Shown: one piece after another, positions 1 through 12,890 of the stretch
Layout: every line of letters begins with the position of its first letter
Numbering within the stretch: position 1 is the stretch's first letter
NCBI GenBank assembly: GCA_031002005.1
Contig: JARYHS010013630.1
Span: forward strand, 28,487,112 to 28,551,111
Reading direction: 5' to 3'
DNA from: Vandiemenella viatica
Taxonomy: Eukaryota > Arthropoda > Insecta > Orthoptera > Morabidae
DNA: 64,000 bases
Position numbers and translations under genes: made by a program
Notes under the pieces: model-generated
What the model saw: only the letters and a program-made list of their open reading frames with translations
Database searches by the model: none
Told to the model about the DNA's origin: nothing

Positions 1-187
1 GCTGTGTTCTTTCACTTGTGACCAATTACTCTACAAGAGTAATACAATTAAAGAAAAATTTAAAAAGCAACATATGCTTGGCTGAATGACTATAAGCAGA
101 ATGCAATTTCAGTAAAACTGTTGCGAAGCTGGCTAAATGGCTTATAGCCATAAGCCATTTCACCTGAAAATAAAGTAAAGGGTTTGG
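1..187. other. Unassigned left edge
   Basis: AT-rich sequence with no coding frame or repeat I recognise. The RTE-type 5' region begins near its right end. Confidence 0.4.
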
Positions 188-3097
188 TAGAGTATATTAG
201 CATTTTCCAACCAAATGTCAACCTATGCAAGTGGTGCACCCCCTTTGCATGGACGAGGCTCTGGCGACTGAAAGATTCCCGGTATAAGGAGTCTCCTACT
301 GCCTGCCAACGGCCTTCGGAAGGAAGGCTGAAGAGCTGGGAGTGGTTCAGGGCACCCTCTTTCCCTTGAGGTTCGAAATGGCCCCTAAAGGCGAATGAAT
401 CGGAAATGAACAAACGGCATGGGGATGCAGAAGGCAACGGGAAACCACTGCATTAAAGACCCCAAGGGTATATCAATCCTCTCAAATTACATTAAGTATG
501 ATTGCTTCTTCCTGGGTAAAATATTCCGAAGGTAAAATAGTCCCCCAATCGGATCTCCGGGTTAGGATTGCTCAGGGATGAGTCGTCAGAATGGATAGAA
601 ACATTCTACGAGTCTGAGCGTGGAATGTTAGAAGTCTGAATAGGGCAGGCAGGTTAGAAAACTTAAAAAGGGAGATGGAACAATTCAAGTTAGATGTCGT
701 TGGTATTAGTGAGATTAAATGGAAGGATGCACAGGGTAGGGGAATACAGGATATTTAGCATACAAGCTGCCAATTGAGTCACTAGTGTAGCATTTGTAAT
801 GAATAAGAGTAGGGAAACGGGTGAGTTATTGTAAACAGTTTAGTGACAGGGTTATTTGGATGAGGTTAGAAACTAAGCACGCCCCCAACCACTTTAGTGC
901 AAGTGTACATGCCAACATCACAGGAATATGGACAAAGAATATATACGTTGAAATTAAAGAATTAATCCAATATATGAAAGGGCAGAAAAACCAATAATCA
1001 TGGGTGATTGGAATGCAGTTGTGGGAGAAGGAAAAGAGGAAAATACTGTCCGAGCACAATGAGCGAGGAAGCAGATAGAATTTTGTGGAAGATTAAACAG
1101 TCGTGGCGAACACACTACTGTATTTAAGAATCATGCTACAAGGATATACACCTGGAAACGTCCAGGGGAAACAGGCAGATATCAGCTAGATTATATTATG
1201 GTCAACAATCAACTTCTAGACAACAGACACTGGCCATAATCAGATATTTATGAAGTTCAGGCTGAAATTCAAGAGAAAGAAGCAATACAAGCAGAACAGA
1301 TTGGAAGTGAATATACTGAAACAATCTAACATGAGAAAAATTTGCAGAAATGGTAGACGTGGGTCTAACTCTGAAAAAGAGTCTCAACTGACGGTGAATA
1401 GGATGCATTAAATACAGAAATAATGAAAGCTGATAAAGAAACAATAGGCTTTAAGGAAGAAGCTGCCCGAAAACCTTGGATCACACAAGAAATTCTGGAG
1501 TTGATGGATTAGAGAAGGCACAAAATTGCTCAGGATGATGCAGAAAGCGAGCAATATAGACAATTTAAAAATCAAAAAACAGGAAATGCAAAGAAGAAAA
1601 GGAAAGAAAAAAAAAAGGCTGCAAGGAAAGTATGAACTAGTAGAAAAAGTAATGGTCGTATGTAAAATGTGGCAGAGGGGAAGATCAATTTTGTGAAATC
1701 AAGAATTTTGGAGAAACATTAAAGCTGCCGGAGGGAAACCTCTTCTAAGTTCAGAAGATATAACTAACCGATGGAAGGAATACATAGACAAACTGCATGA
1801 TGGGGAGGACTTTAACAGTAACGTAATGGAAAAGGAAGGCGATATCGACATTGATGACTTAGGTGACCCTGTTTTGAGGACAGAATTTGAGAGCTTTGAA
1901 TGATTTGAATGATTTGAAATCAAATAAGGCAGTTGGAAAGAGGAACACAGATTATTCAACCTTATATCAAAAAGTTACGAGACAGGGGAGATTCCCACTG
2001 ATTTTAATAAATGTAGTCTTCGTTTAGAAAAAAACGCGGTACAAGAGAAGCGATTCTGGCGTTAAGATTAATACTTGAAGGGTGGAACAAGAAAAACAAA
2101 GATACTTGTGTGGCGCTTGATTTAGAATAAGCTTTTGATAATGTTAGGTGGGACAAGATGTTCAACATTTTAAAGTAGTTGGATCTAAAATACCGAGATA
2201 GAAGAATATTTTATAATCTTTGTAAGAATCAAGTAGCTGTAATAAAAGTAGAGAACCACGAGATACATGCATCAGTTAAACAGGGTGTGAGACAAGGTAG
2301 TCTATCCCCATTAACATTCAACTTGCATGTAGAAGCAATAAAGCAAGTGAAATAAATATTTGAATGTGCCATAAATGTTCAAGGAGAAAAAAAATCAGTA
2401 TGCTACGATTTGCTGTTGACTCTTGTAAGCAGAACATCTTTAAGATAGAGAAGTTATTGAATGTCATGTACAAAATACTGAAAGATTTTGGACTAAATAT
2501 AAATCAAAGCAAGACAAAAGTGATGAAATGTAGCAGAAATGATACCAATACTAGTAGATTAAATATAATAGGGTCAGATACAACACCATAAGTTAGTGAA
2601 TTTTGCTACTTAGGAAGTAAAATTACAACAGATGGCCGAAGCAGGAATGATGTTTAAAGCAGAATAGCAGTAGCGAAAGAAGCCCTTATGAAAAAGAAAC
2701 ATTTTAGTTTCAAATATTGATCTAGGGCTTAGGATTTAAAACTGTGTGGAGCACCGAACTTTATGACAGCGAAGCATGGACTTTAGGAATACCAGACAGA
2801 AGGAAAACTGGAGAATTTGAAATGTGGTGCTATAGAAGGATGCTGAAAATTAAGTGGATGGATGAAGTACTAATCGAACGAGTCTTGGAAATGATGGACG
2901 AGCGAAAAAAAGTTTGTGGAAGTTTTACAGAAAGAGACTAGATGGTAGGTCATATTTTAATATATGCAGGATTGTTTAATTTCTTAGTGGAGGGAACAGT
3001 CAAAGGTTAGAACTATAGAGGAAGACATTAGAAAATAATGAAGCAAATAATAGAGGACATGACTAAGCGGTATGCTGAGATGAAAAGGCTTGAGCAA
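188..3097 (+). mobile_element. RTE-clade LINE, decayed near full-length copy
   Basis: A dead non-LTR retrotransposon of the RTE (BovB-like) type. Broken frames give an APE-like endonuclease start around 615-720 (WNVRSLNRAGRLENLK, then VVGISEIKWK), endonuclease/linker to about 1600, RT segments from about 1960 to 2620, and the family's C-terminal region at about 2740-2940 (EAWTLGIPDRRK, FEMWCYRRMLKIKW). The 5' leader at about 200-480 includes a GATGCAGAAGGCAACGGGAA-type block seen in such elements. Many stops and frameshifts mean it cannot make a protein. At about 3098 it runs directly into a CR1-like LINE fragment and its own 3' end is missing. Copies 2 and 3 lie at 23806 and 39770. The clade call rests on motif recognition, not alignment. 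Confidence 0.82.
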
Positions 3098-3632
3098 GTT
3101 GGGTTGGTAAACATGGGATGAAGATAAATGCAAAGAAGAGTCGGCTAATTAGATACACAAATAAAAACAAAAGGTTAATTATGAATATAAGGTGGGGAAT
3201 GAATTGCTTGCTGAAGACTTGAAATGTAAATATCTTGGCATTACTTTTGATAACCTTAACTGGGCAGGACACATTGGACAGGTGGTAGGAAAAGGTTTCA
3301 AAGTTCTGCACCTGTTGGAGAGAGTGATGAGGGATGTTCGAGAGATGTAAAGGAAATGGGTTACAAAACTTCGGTCAGAATATGGTAGTGTCTTATGGGG
3401 CCCCACATTTTGAGTATCAAATACAGGAGTTGGAGAAGGTGCAAAGAAGGGCTGCTAGATTTGTTTCTGGAAATTATCGCAGAATGCAATCAGTGACATG
3501 ACAAAGGAGCTGGAATGGGATTCATTGCAAGACAGGAAGGGGATGAGGAGGGCCATGGGAGTGTACAGGGCATATACTGGCGATGAGGCATGGAAAGATA
3601 TTGTAGTAGGTATGAAAAGTAGTTCATGGACT
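3098..3632 (+). mobile_element. CR1/L2-like LINE, 3' ORF2 fragment
   Basis: A fragment of the most abundant LINE family here. In broken frames it encodes the part after the RT catalytic region: GMKINAKKS-like, then DLKCKYLGITFDN, WAGHIGQVVGKGFKVLHLLE and QELEKVQRRAARFVSGNYRR, then the KELEWDSLQDRKGMRRAMGV tail. The best preserved relative is at 59462-61392. The fragment is 5' truncated at the junction with RTE copy 1 and stops near 3632, before the usual 3' end. Confidence 0.8.
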
Positions 3633-3854
3633 AGTTTCGACAAAGCTACGCCTCCACGTCCATTTTGTCGGCCTTTGAAAATGGGACCACATTGTTGGCA
3701 GACAGTAATGGACCGAGGTCAGATACGGACCAGGCTCATATTTCAGCCAGATCTGGTCACTTGGTCACGACTTGGGCCTAATCATTTTGTCACTTAGATC
3801 GCGCGATGCATTTTTAGTTTGAATCTAGGTTAATTTTTTTTTAACTGATTTACG
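3633..3854. other. Unassigned sequence between LINE and SINE
   Basis: Moderately GC-rich, no convincing domain. An open frame runs through it from the LINE fragment but has no recognisable similarity. Confidence 0.3.
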
Positions 3855-4075
3855 TCTCTCAACAGCGAGGTCTTTGGAGACGGGAAAGGGTGGGGGGCAA
3901 GAAATTGGAAGGAATTCGGTCATGGCCTTTTTAAGGAAGCATTCCGGTATTTGCCTGGAGCGATTTGGGAAACCATGGAAAACCCAAATCTAGATGCCCG
4001 GATGGGGATTCGAACCGCCGTCTTCCCGATTCTAGGTTAAGAGGTCCAACAATTTAAAAACTAAAGAAATAGGTA
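3855..4075 (-). mobile_element. tRNA-derived SINE
   Basis: Read on the minus strand it has a Pol III B-box-like GGTTCGAATCC near 4005-4017, then a body containing GGTTTTCCATGGTTTCCC and TCGCTCCAGGCAAAT, then a GACCTCGCTGTTGAGAGACG-like 3' part. The same body is found at 8655-8840 and 38505-38740 on the plus strand. This body is, to my knowledge, widespread in insect genomes. The A box is poorly preserved and the ends are approximate. Confidence 0.7.
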
Positions 4076-7000
4076 AGAGAACACAGGTATTTACCTACCC
4101 GACCCTGTCTGCCTAATGAGAAACAGATCCGCGACGGGCACTGGCTACACCTAAACGCTACGGAACCAGAGGGGGTTTAGTTCAAGAGCGTAACCAGGAT
4201 TAGGTTTAAGGTGGGGGAAAAAAATAACTTAAATATAGTAACTTAAAATAGTTTTACTTGAAAAAATGAACACATTTAACTTATTTAAGCATTAATCTGA
4301 GAATTTTTAATATTAAAAGTTGAAATTTTTATTTATTTTTCATTCGTCTACTTTGAGAGCTAGAGTGGGGCAAGCCCATGCTTTAGTTGACAAATGTCAA
4401 AAGGGAACTGAATTAGTTACATTTTTATTTGTTATAAGTAGCCTTGTTTCAATTGCTCACAGCTGAATACATCATTTGATCGTTTTTATCCTCTGGACTG
4501 AAGCAGTTTACAGTATTCCAGCAATGTTATTTATCACCAACTACTCGTTTGCTTGTTCGCCAAAATGGTGGCGATTGTCCCGGAGAGAATCCTTGCGGTC
4601 ACTGATCCAGGCTAACGGAACCCAGCGGCCGCCGACTGGGTCGGCTTGTTCCTGCTACGCTATTCTAGTGTTTTCTAGCACAATATATGAAACTATTAAT
4701 CAATGAGTATTTAAACTTTTCAGTTGTGCAACGTTGATAGTATAAGACGCCAATTTGCTTTTACTCCAGGAGTTTCCTTTAGTAAACATGTGAACGATGT
4801 TTCGAAAACCTTTTGCACTTAGATACTAAACAGATGTGAAAACACCACCTATCCAACTAATGTAATTTTACTTCCACAATGAAACAGTTAATACCTTCCA
4901 CATACTTATGAAAGAGTTTATGCTTTTGGATTTAGTTTATTTCAAGCTTTCGTTTATCGCTGCTACTGAATACATTCTCACCTTCACAACATACGCTTTA
5001 CTTCTTAGTCCGTAGTTTTCCTAATAAAATCACAACGAAAGCAACGTCACGTTACACAATTTACCATCGAAGTGTCTTGTGACAATCCTTTTGTTAGAGG
5101 AAACAATTTGACGAGAGAAAATAGTTACTCCGTACCAAAAATGCGAGTGTCTTAACTACACTGAGATGCATTCAAATAACTGGTAACAGAACTTTAAACC
5201 CACGTTCATATCAGCATATGACCGTCTCAAAATACACTAGTGTCTTCTAATACAAATTCCAATATCTTGTTTACATGCATCATCTTTTATGCAAGATTCT
5301 CTGGCAGCTGAACCATTGTCGGTAAGGTCACCAATCCAGTTAGAAAACCGGAGGAGCAGAGCACAATATTGATCAAACGGTTGGAAATTGCTTCTAATGG
5401 CGAACAAATCTGAAATGACAGCATCGAGAAGTGAAAACTTCTGGCAAACATTTTCGTTAATAATCTTAAGAGTAACTCTCGATATGTAATCTTAAAATTT
5501 TACTTTGACGACTTCATAATTCGCAAATTAATAGGTCTCGGAAGAAATTTCGGATGAAAGCTACCCAAGGAAAATTTAAAAAAGCCAATAGGTGGTAGAC
5601 TTGTTGGAATATCTAAGTGGAATATGCTTTGGCGACCGCACTGTTAAACCTTTTGCTAGTGCACTTACGGTTTCAGCGCTTTTCATATTGCCTCGAGACG
5701 CATTTTGAGATTCTTAGAATGTGAATGTAGCGCTGACATCGCTGAGCTTGCGAGGTCTGTAAAGCCTTATTTACACTTAGTTTGCCCTCTAATACCCAAG
5801 GTTGGCGTTTCAGGTTCGGCGACAGATAAGGTTTGGAGCCTGCTGATTGTGTCGGTGGCAACAATTTAGCATTAGGAGCCTGTGATTACCATTACGTCAG
5901 GCATGATGCACTATCACCAAAATTACTGGACGGCCTACGTTTAAGGCACAAACTATAGTGATGTGCTGGATTTAAGATACTACTTACATTTAGTCATCTG
6001 TTCTTTGTTTTTGTGTACCTTTTCTTTTTGTATCGGTGGTTTGAATCAAGTCACGGCATAGAAAAAAAAAATCTTGTTTTGGAGAGCTGAATTATGAAAA
6101 TCCCTAAATAAATCTGATCTGGATTTAACCGAAAAACATTTTACGAATACTCATTTGATCTTTACGAAAAGAAGGGAATAGTTTATTTTCAGTGCAAACC
6201 GTTGTGTTCGCTAAACGATATCACAACGGTAATGGAGCATTTTTGACCCATGTTTCATATATATGATATGATCGTTGTAGAAAGTTTAGTTTTATACGGA
6301 AAATATCACCACGTTACCTACCTCAATACTAACATAGTAGCTCATTTCCATTATATCACTTTCAAGCATTTACCTTCGTTTGGACCTTAATATGTTTAAT
6401 CATTTAGATCGAATCACTAACTATTACAGTAAATAAAATTATTTTGTCATTTCCTTAAAGCCAGCGTCCATTTCCACTAGTTTCCTGTTCTGTATCAAAC
6501 TTACTAGCAATTTTCCGTGTGCTTGGTAACAAATTATTGGAATCCGAGTCCTCACATTTCCATTAAGATTTTTAAATAATGGTTTTTAGCGTGACACGTT
6601 CCATTACAAACTGCATCGATGCTTGTTAATATAAGTTTTATTTCTGTTCCGGTGGAAGTTATTGACTATGGAACAAGGAGATCATTAATTATAATCACTT
6701 ATTCGCATGGAGGAAGGTTCCTCCATGGTTATTCGTAACCTGTGCGTTGGAACTGTAATAGTAAACTGGCCGAATTCGTAGACCACACACAACACAGCTA
6801 ACTACATTCACACTACTATCCCCTATGATACTACCCATGTCAAACTTTGTGAATATTTTAAATGAAAATTCTTTTCCATCTATTATTCCAAGCGTTTACT
6901 TAAACAGTCAATAAAACTGACTTAATTACCGTCAGAATATAAGTCAGGATGTCTTGTTTAATATTAATGCGTTGAAGACTTGAAATCGCACGAGTGAGCG

Positions 7001-8654
7001 CGGTTTTTCATTGGTATTAATTTTTTAACTTCGCTTAAAATTAGTAATGACAGCTCTAAAGAATATCGCGCGTATCAACCTAGTCGACAGTTTTACCTGG
7101 AATAAAATTCACTGCTTGAAGTAAATATGTTGCTTAGTGGTATACCGGCACGTTATGTCACTCATTTTAAAATTGCAAATACCGTAACAGATCATACCCC
7201 CAAACCATTATCCCAATCGTAAAGGATAGTTTTCTATAAAGTCAATATTTTATTCCCACAACTATTACAGCAACAAGTCTGCAGGGCGGATTAAATTAAC
7301 GTTAATTTACAAAGCGAAGTACGGTATCGCAGTCTGGGTTGGTAAATGTGTGATGGAAACATTTGAAATTTTTTAAAGAGTATACAATTGGGGTCAGTAG
7401 AAACAGTGTTGTTCCTGTCGTAGCTCTGGGGGGACTGGCTCGGCTCCTAGGAATATGGAGTGGGCAGACCTCCATTCGGGCCGGAATTCCTGGAGTCGGG
7501 GGTGTCCAATGTGAACACTTCACGTGTCGTATTAAACTGGTATAGGGGATGTGGAAAAATTAAAAGAATTCTTGCAACAAAAAAAAGTATTAGGAAATTG
7601 CCAATAATAAAGCCGATGTAAAGCCACAAGGAAAAACCAATCTACCCGTCTCTTCCCAATCGTCTAAAAATAACTGAATTGACACTTCCGTATGGAACAT
7701 ATCCAGAAATATCGAGTGTAGGAAAAGTGGTAGATTCCTGGACAAAAATATCGCAGCCACAGTACAACAGTGATGCAGGATACAGTGTTTTGTACTATGT
7801 ACCAGGGTGGTTCGAATTAAAGCCAGTGTGAGATGCATTTCACACAGCCAGGGGACAGAGTGGTAACACACACCAATTTTTTAATGCAGAGTAAGCAAAA
7901 TAATTTGAATTTGTCGAAACCTTGCAAACAGTTGGTGAGGAAACTGAATAAAAGGTGGACGAAGGAAATAACTGCTAAAGGAAGACGAGAACCAATCTAC
8001 AATGAGTCGCACTTTCGACGTGACAAAACATCGAAAACAAATTTTTTCTCAGGGAATACGTAAGCTATAAAGGCGGAGGTATTTAATGCATCTGAATAGA
8101 GAAGATATTGAAAGATGTAAGTATGTAAATTATTTGTTTTGTCTTGAAATTATGGATTGTAATATAAACACTGCTCATATTGTATATACGAAACGTAAAA
8201 ATATTCCACCATTATTATTATTCAGATTTATGCATTAAATTCTCATCTATATTTTAGAAACTAATCAGAAATGTTTTTATATTTAAAATATCTTTGAAAA
8301 AAATTAGTTCGTGTCTATGAATGAATTTATGTATGTGAGTAAACTATTGCTCGATTTTTAACGAAATTTTGAATAAAACACTGCTCTAAATTCAAATATC
8401 CTATTTTATCCCTATTTTTTAAAATAGGATATATTTAAATTCAGAAAGAGGAGAAATAAAAAAAATTCAGACCATTTTTCATGAACGCGTTTCACACAAA
8501 AAACAGCTTGAATTTTGGGGTTTAGAGCCATGTACAAACCACGATCCCAGGAGTAGAATAAGGTATGTTTAATTTTGATGTGACCCCGAAAACTTGAGAA
8601 GGTAAAAGTATAAACAAATTTGTATCCATTTAAAAATAAGTTACGTCTCACCGT
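4076..8654. other. 4.6 kb AT-rich stretch without recognised genes
   Basis: No domain, LINE motif or tRNA-like box that I recognise. A GC-rich patch at about 4540-4660 contains CCAAAATGGTGGC, resembling a YY1-type site. A 22-bp imperfect palindrome lies at 6706-6727 and an AT-rich hairpin of about 24-bp arms at 8387-8442. It may be intronic or intergenic sequence of the P450 gene, whose downstream exons would lie on this side, but I found no P450 exon here. Confidence 0.4.
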
Positions 8655-8840
8655 GTGTGTTGGGGGGAGGACGCAGATTCAAAGCCCCATCCGAGGCTCC
8701 AGATTTCGGTTTTTCATAGGTTTCTTAAATCGCTCCAGGCGCATGCTGGGATGGTTCTTATAAAAATTCACGTCCGAATTCCTTCGTATTCCTTGTCCCA
8801 TTACTATCCCGCCTCTGCAAGGTGTAAAGTCATAAGCAAA
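8655..8840 (+). mobile_element. tRNA-derived SINE, second copy
   Basis: The B-box-like GATTCAAAGCCCC is followed by the shared SINE body (TTTTCATAGGTTTCTTAAAT, CGCTCCAGGCGCATGCTGGG) and a TCCCGCCTCTGCAAGGTGTA-like 3' part. Same family as 3855-4075 and 38505-38740. The tRNA head is truncated. Confidence 0.68.
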
Positions 8841-11800
8841 ATATAGTTAATTCTCGTAGTCTATATGTTTAACGTTATTTCAACGTACGAGTGGCCATAT
8901 ATTATTCGGAGGAATCCTTCAAGAAAAGGAACTTAAAAGTTCAGTGAGGTGGATCTTTTATTTCTCGAGGGTTAAGGGAGACATAAATAATCCACACGAA
9001 GTTGCTGATTAGCAAGTTGTAGGACTAAATCTAACTACCATGAGAAGAGCGATCAGCCTGCTGTCTGTCGCCCTGTGCACATTTCAAAGCACTCGTATAT
9101 GATTGTATTAAATACTATAGCTTTTTACATCTAACAATCAACAGATTTAATTAACTGTTGGACAGGACGCTACAAATACCGAAGGACACCTTTTCAGCAG
9201 ACACTGGAGAGGGGAGAGGGAGGGAGTCGGGACCTGTTCCATTCATTATCTATGCGTGGGCGGGACAGATAGCGGCCATGGCGACGAGTTCCCAAAAATG
9301 CTACAGCAACTGTTCATTGAATAGATAGGCCTTCTGATCATCCTCGAAATTGTTAAAACTAATAATTAATAAAAAATATGTATCTTCTGGTTAGTTATAA
9401 AATTAAATTAGTGCTTAAAACCACTTAATTCTTGATTGATACAAAAGTTTGTCCATTGCAGTAACAATCATTTATTCCATTATAAAAAAAGAGTGCCTTC
9501 TAAATACAGGCAATACGTTTCAAATATGTTCTAGTGTTGGAGGATTGTCAAAATATACGTATGACTTTTTTTAGAGTAGCATATGCAATGTGATGTAATC
9601 AGACTATGATATCGGTCCTTTCAAGACAACTGTCGGCTTCAAGAGACGGCGACATTTGCCGATAGCAGGGTGATAGGTCACATCGACACTATCACAAAGT
9701 ACACGTCGAGGAACACTAATATTCCTACTATATTGTACTTTTTACGCGAACTCAATCTTCGTGTGGGAGGGGGGCGATGCAGTTTCTAACAATAGGCAAA
9801 TACAGTCCTCGAGATTCTATTTACAGTTTCTCGCCGGTAGTATTCATTGCATTTTTTTAGTTTAATCGTGAAGGCTGTCAGTGTTCATGTGAGGGTGCAT
9901 ACATCGGGTTTTTAATTCCCTTAGTAAAAGGTTACCAAGTTAGGTCACCCGATAATCCGCATCTCAATTCACTACCGATAATCCTGTTACCTGAGAACTG
10001 CTGCTGTTCTTATCGCAGTTTCTGTATTCAATAAAAAAAAGGCATCAAATAAAAAGACTACAACAGTCGAGAAAGTTGCAGGCAGAAAACTGGAGAATAA
10101 CAAAAACGCATTGATGTGGCGTGGCGATAAACGCGCACCAGTTACCACTGTTGCCATACGAGAGTTTCAAGATACTTAAGATAAAAATGCAAAACACCTG
10201 CAAACATAAAGGCTCTTTCACTAATACAGTCAAGATAGGAGTGCATTAAATCAGTTACTACCAACACTAACAATTTCCCAAATTTACTGAAAGGAGCATT
10301 CGTCCAACAATGATAAACACGATACAATCTCAGAGATTCGAAGCGTGAGCGTATTTTAAGTTTTTATCGATTGTGAACATAATTATTCTACCAGCTCTGA
10401 TTTAAGTCATTCCTGAATGTAGCCACGAGACCGATTTTTCGTTTGGACGTATCGACATACCACTCTGGCACAAATCTAAACGTAGTGAAGTAGGTACGGC
10501 GCTCGAAACGAATTTAGATTGAAACATTCAAATCAAGTTGCAACAACGAGTTAATATTTTGGAATTGCTGTTATGCATTAAAATTTCTAACAAAAGTGGT
10601 CAAGTACCCTTAATACTCCTACTTAGTTTCATGCATTTAACTAACTTCCACTGCCGAAAATTTCGGGCTCTGCTTATTTCATCCAGTCAACTGACGAATT
10701 TGACTAATCTACCTACCTCAGTATATATGCCGTAATCAAATCAAATTGTCGAAGTATAAGCGCTTTGACCAATCGACTGAACATGTATATGAATCGTATT
10801 TAAAGATTGATCCGGAAGTAGCGGCCAACTTGGCCGATTACGATGCCATTTCCTGTAGTCTCAGAGCCGAAAGATTGGAAGAGCCCAATTCTCCACGTCC
10901 AAGTACAGTATTATAAATCTTCGCAAAACCTACGCCGTTTTACAATCACTACGCTTCTTGAATTATGCGGACAGGACACGGAATTAAGGAAGTAGAAAGC
11001 AGCATTTAAACCATAAATTCCAGAAAAAAGACCACTATATTTTCCTGTAAACTTTAGGAGGTTAATATTAAATCTCAAATAATTTTTAGATCAGAAGTTT
11101 CGAAAATAAAGGATATGATTTTTTTTAATGTTTTTCGGCAAAATTTTCAGAAAATGAGAAATGAAGAACCCAAACATTGAGATCGGCAGGTTGTAGCTTT
11201 CATTTTATGCCAATGAAGATTATATAAAGGAAATACTTTCTTCATCCTACATTCAACCCCTGTAATATCATGTCTCCACGATTTTTCAAAATTATTTTAG
11301 AATCGTGTTAAGATTAGTAAGTACGGCGCAATTACAAGTTACTGAGTTAAATAGTTCAGAAGTTATGGAGGCGAATGAGCTAATTCGTATTAAGGGTTAT
11401 TTTTTTCTCTTCCATGTTACCAAACTCGAAAGTTTGAGGAGGAGCGAAGCTGGTAACATTATTACTGCTTTCAAACCTCGTGTTAAATGGTTCAAACTTA
11501 CCATACTTCACCGAAATGACCGACATACTTTTCTTAAACGAAAACTCGAATAAATGAATATTCCTTTCATAATTCCATTCTCAATCCTCTGAACCAGAAT
11601 TGTACCAATAGTTGTTTAACGAATTTTAAAATATATTTCAAAGAATCTGACAGTATTTTCAGTAACAATCGCTTCATTAAAATCTAAAACGTAATGGGTA
11701 ACGAAGTTCATTTGTGGCGACTTTTCCCAAGTGGAGAACGCGAAAAATACATATCGAAGCAGTTAATCCAAATGCGAAGCGGTTAGTACCAATCTTTGAT

Positions 11801-11996
11801 AGATTGAGATAGCCCCGCAACCAGCAAAGTACCCAATTTGATTTATTTCGGAGGGTAAACAAACAAAACTGACAAATATTTTCTACACTGATGTTAGAAT
11901 TAACTGTCATTGCAAGTGAAGGAGCGCGAACAAACTATGTGACTCGGTCCAGGAGGGGAGGGGTTGGCTAGAAAGCTGCGCTGGGCTACATGGGGG
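8841..11996. other. 3.2 kb AT-rich stretch without recognised genes
   Basis: Only short spurious frames. No repeat family recognised and no P450 motif seen on the minus strand. The last 50 bases become G-rich where the hAT-like MITE inserted. Confidence 0.4.
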
Positions 11997-12158
11997 CAGG
12001 GCCGGCGCTACGAATTTCTGGCCCGGGGTAAAATGGGCGTATTCTTGGCTTCATAGCCTGAGGGCCCCCCATAGTCGGTGATCTGGGCCCCCATCAGCCG
12101 GCGGGGCCCGGGTACTTTTGACCAGCGTCCCCCCCCCCACCCCCTAACGCCGGCCCTG
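11997..12158. mobile_element. hAT-like MITE with 8-bp target duplication
   Basis: A 162-bp non-autonomous DNA transposon. Terminal inverted repeats read CAGGGCCGGCG inward from both ends. The flanks are an exact 8-bp direct duplication, CATGGGGG, at 11989-11996 and 12159-12166. An 8-bp duplication with CAG-starting ends is the hAT pattern. A related degraded segment (CCCATCAGC..., GGGGTACGTTTGACC) lies at about 13440-13503. Confidence 0.8.
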
Positions 12159-12166
12159 CATGGGGG

Positions 12167-12579
12167 CGGGGGAGTGTGGATTTCCGAACCAGGCCACGTA
12201 GCTTTCCTTTCATAACATTTTTCAAAGTTAAAATGGGGAACAGAACACACAACAGCATGTGAATAATTATTTCCCTCAGTTAATTATCTCCGTATGTAAT
12301 TCAACAATAGCCTGTCAGGAGAAAATACAAAATGTCTTCTGGAACCAAAATGGAAAAAAGCTAAGTGCTACGGGGGGGGGGGGGGGGTAGAGACAAAAGC
12401 CACATAGGGCTACGTGAGGGCGGGAGGGGGTTCATATAAGGCCAAAACGGAGCTACGTGGTTTATGGACGCTCCCTGATGGGGAAAGGCTATCATCGCGG
12501 TAAAGATTTTATTCCCCACGTCTAAGAAGATTTAAAAAAAAAAAACACTAATACTAAGATTACGCTGCAAGGTACTCAC
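12167..12579. other. Intron start of the P450 gene with G-run and MITE-like end
   Basis: On the minus strand this lies just inside the intron that follows the P450 exon. It contains a 16-G homopolymer at 12372-12387 and an end-like sequence near 12450-12475 that reads GGGAGCGTCCATAAACCACG on the minus strand. A similar GGGGGCGTCCATTAATTACG occurs at about 13507, so these may be ends of one MITE family. Confidence 0.4.
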
Positions 12580-12890
12580 ATGAAGAGCAGTCCTCGCCGA
12601 TACTTGTGAATGCGGTTGTAAAGCAGCCAGGGCTCGGGCACGATGTGAGCCGGGTACTTGCCCTCCAGCGAGAACAGACGCCGCATCTCGGTGGCGTCGG
12701 AGACGAAGACGGCGTCGACGGGCCCAATGCGGTCCCTGAAGACGGGTCCGAGCTGGCGGTGCCTGCTGTCGATGTACTTGTGGAGGGCTGGCGCCGCGCC
12801 CGCGGCCAGCAGGTCGAGCATGGTGCCTATGAGGGGCAGCCCGCGTGGGGCTGGTGGCTGCGGTATTCCTCTGCTGCCTCGTCTCCACAT
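12580..12890 (-). CDS. sad: Cytochrome P450 exon, CYP315A1 (shadow)-like, partial
   Basis: N-terminal part of a mitochondrial-clan P450. From the ATG at 12890 the frame reads through the proline hinge (PQPPAPRGLPLIGTMLDLL), HKYIDSRH, LGPVFRDRIGPVDAVFVSD, LEGKYPAHIVPEPWLLYN and RGLLFM. This order matches the start of insect CYP315A1, encoded by the Halloween gene shadow, which hydroxylates ecdysteroids at carbon 2 in mitochondria of steroid-making glands. The exon ends in a strong donor: AT followed by GTGAGT at 12579, phase 2, so the final Met is split. An in-frame TAA lies 5' of the frame. The usual longer N-terminal targeting region is absent, so an upstream exon or a short leader is possible. 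The exon is far more GC-rich than its surroundings. Downstream exons, including the heme-binding cysteine, were not found. P450 is sure; CYP315A1 is likely. Confidence 0.72.

Noticed and set aside
6706..6727. 22-bp imperfect palindrome
   Set aside because: Isolated, no target duplication and no second copy; can occur by chance.
8387..8442. AT-rich hairpin as a transposon end
   Set aside because: No partner or duplication; low-complexity hairpins are common in AT-rich DNA.
12372..12387. G-quadruplex regulatory element at the 16-G run
   Set aside because: A homopolymer next to MITE debris; it may be slippage or sequencing error, with no separate support.
1..12500. Downstream exons of the P450 gene
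   Set aside because: I looked for the heme-binding Cys motif and the exon after RGLLFM on the minus strand and found nothing convincing; they may lie outside the window.
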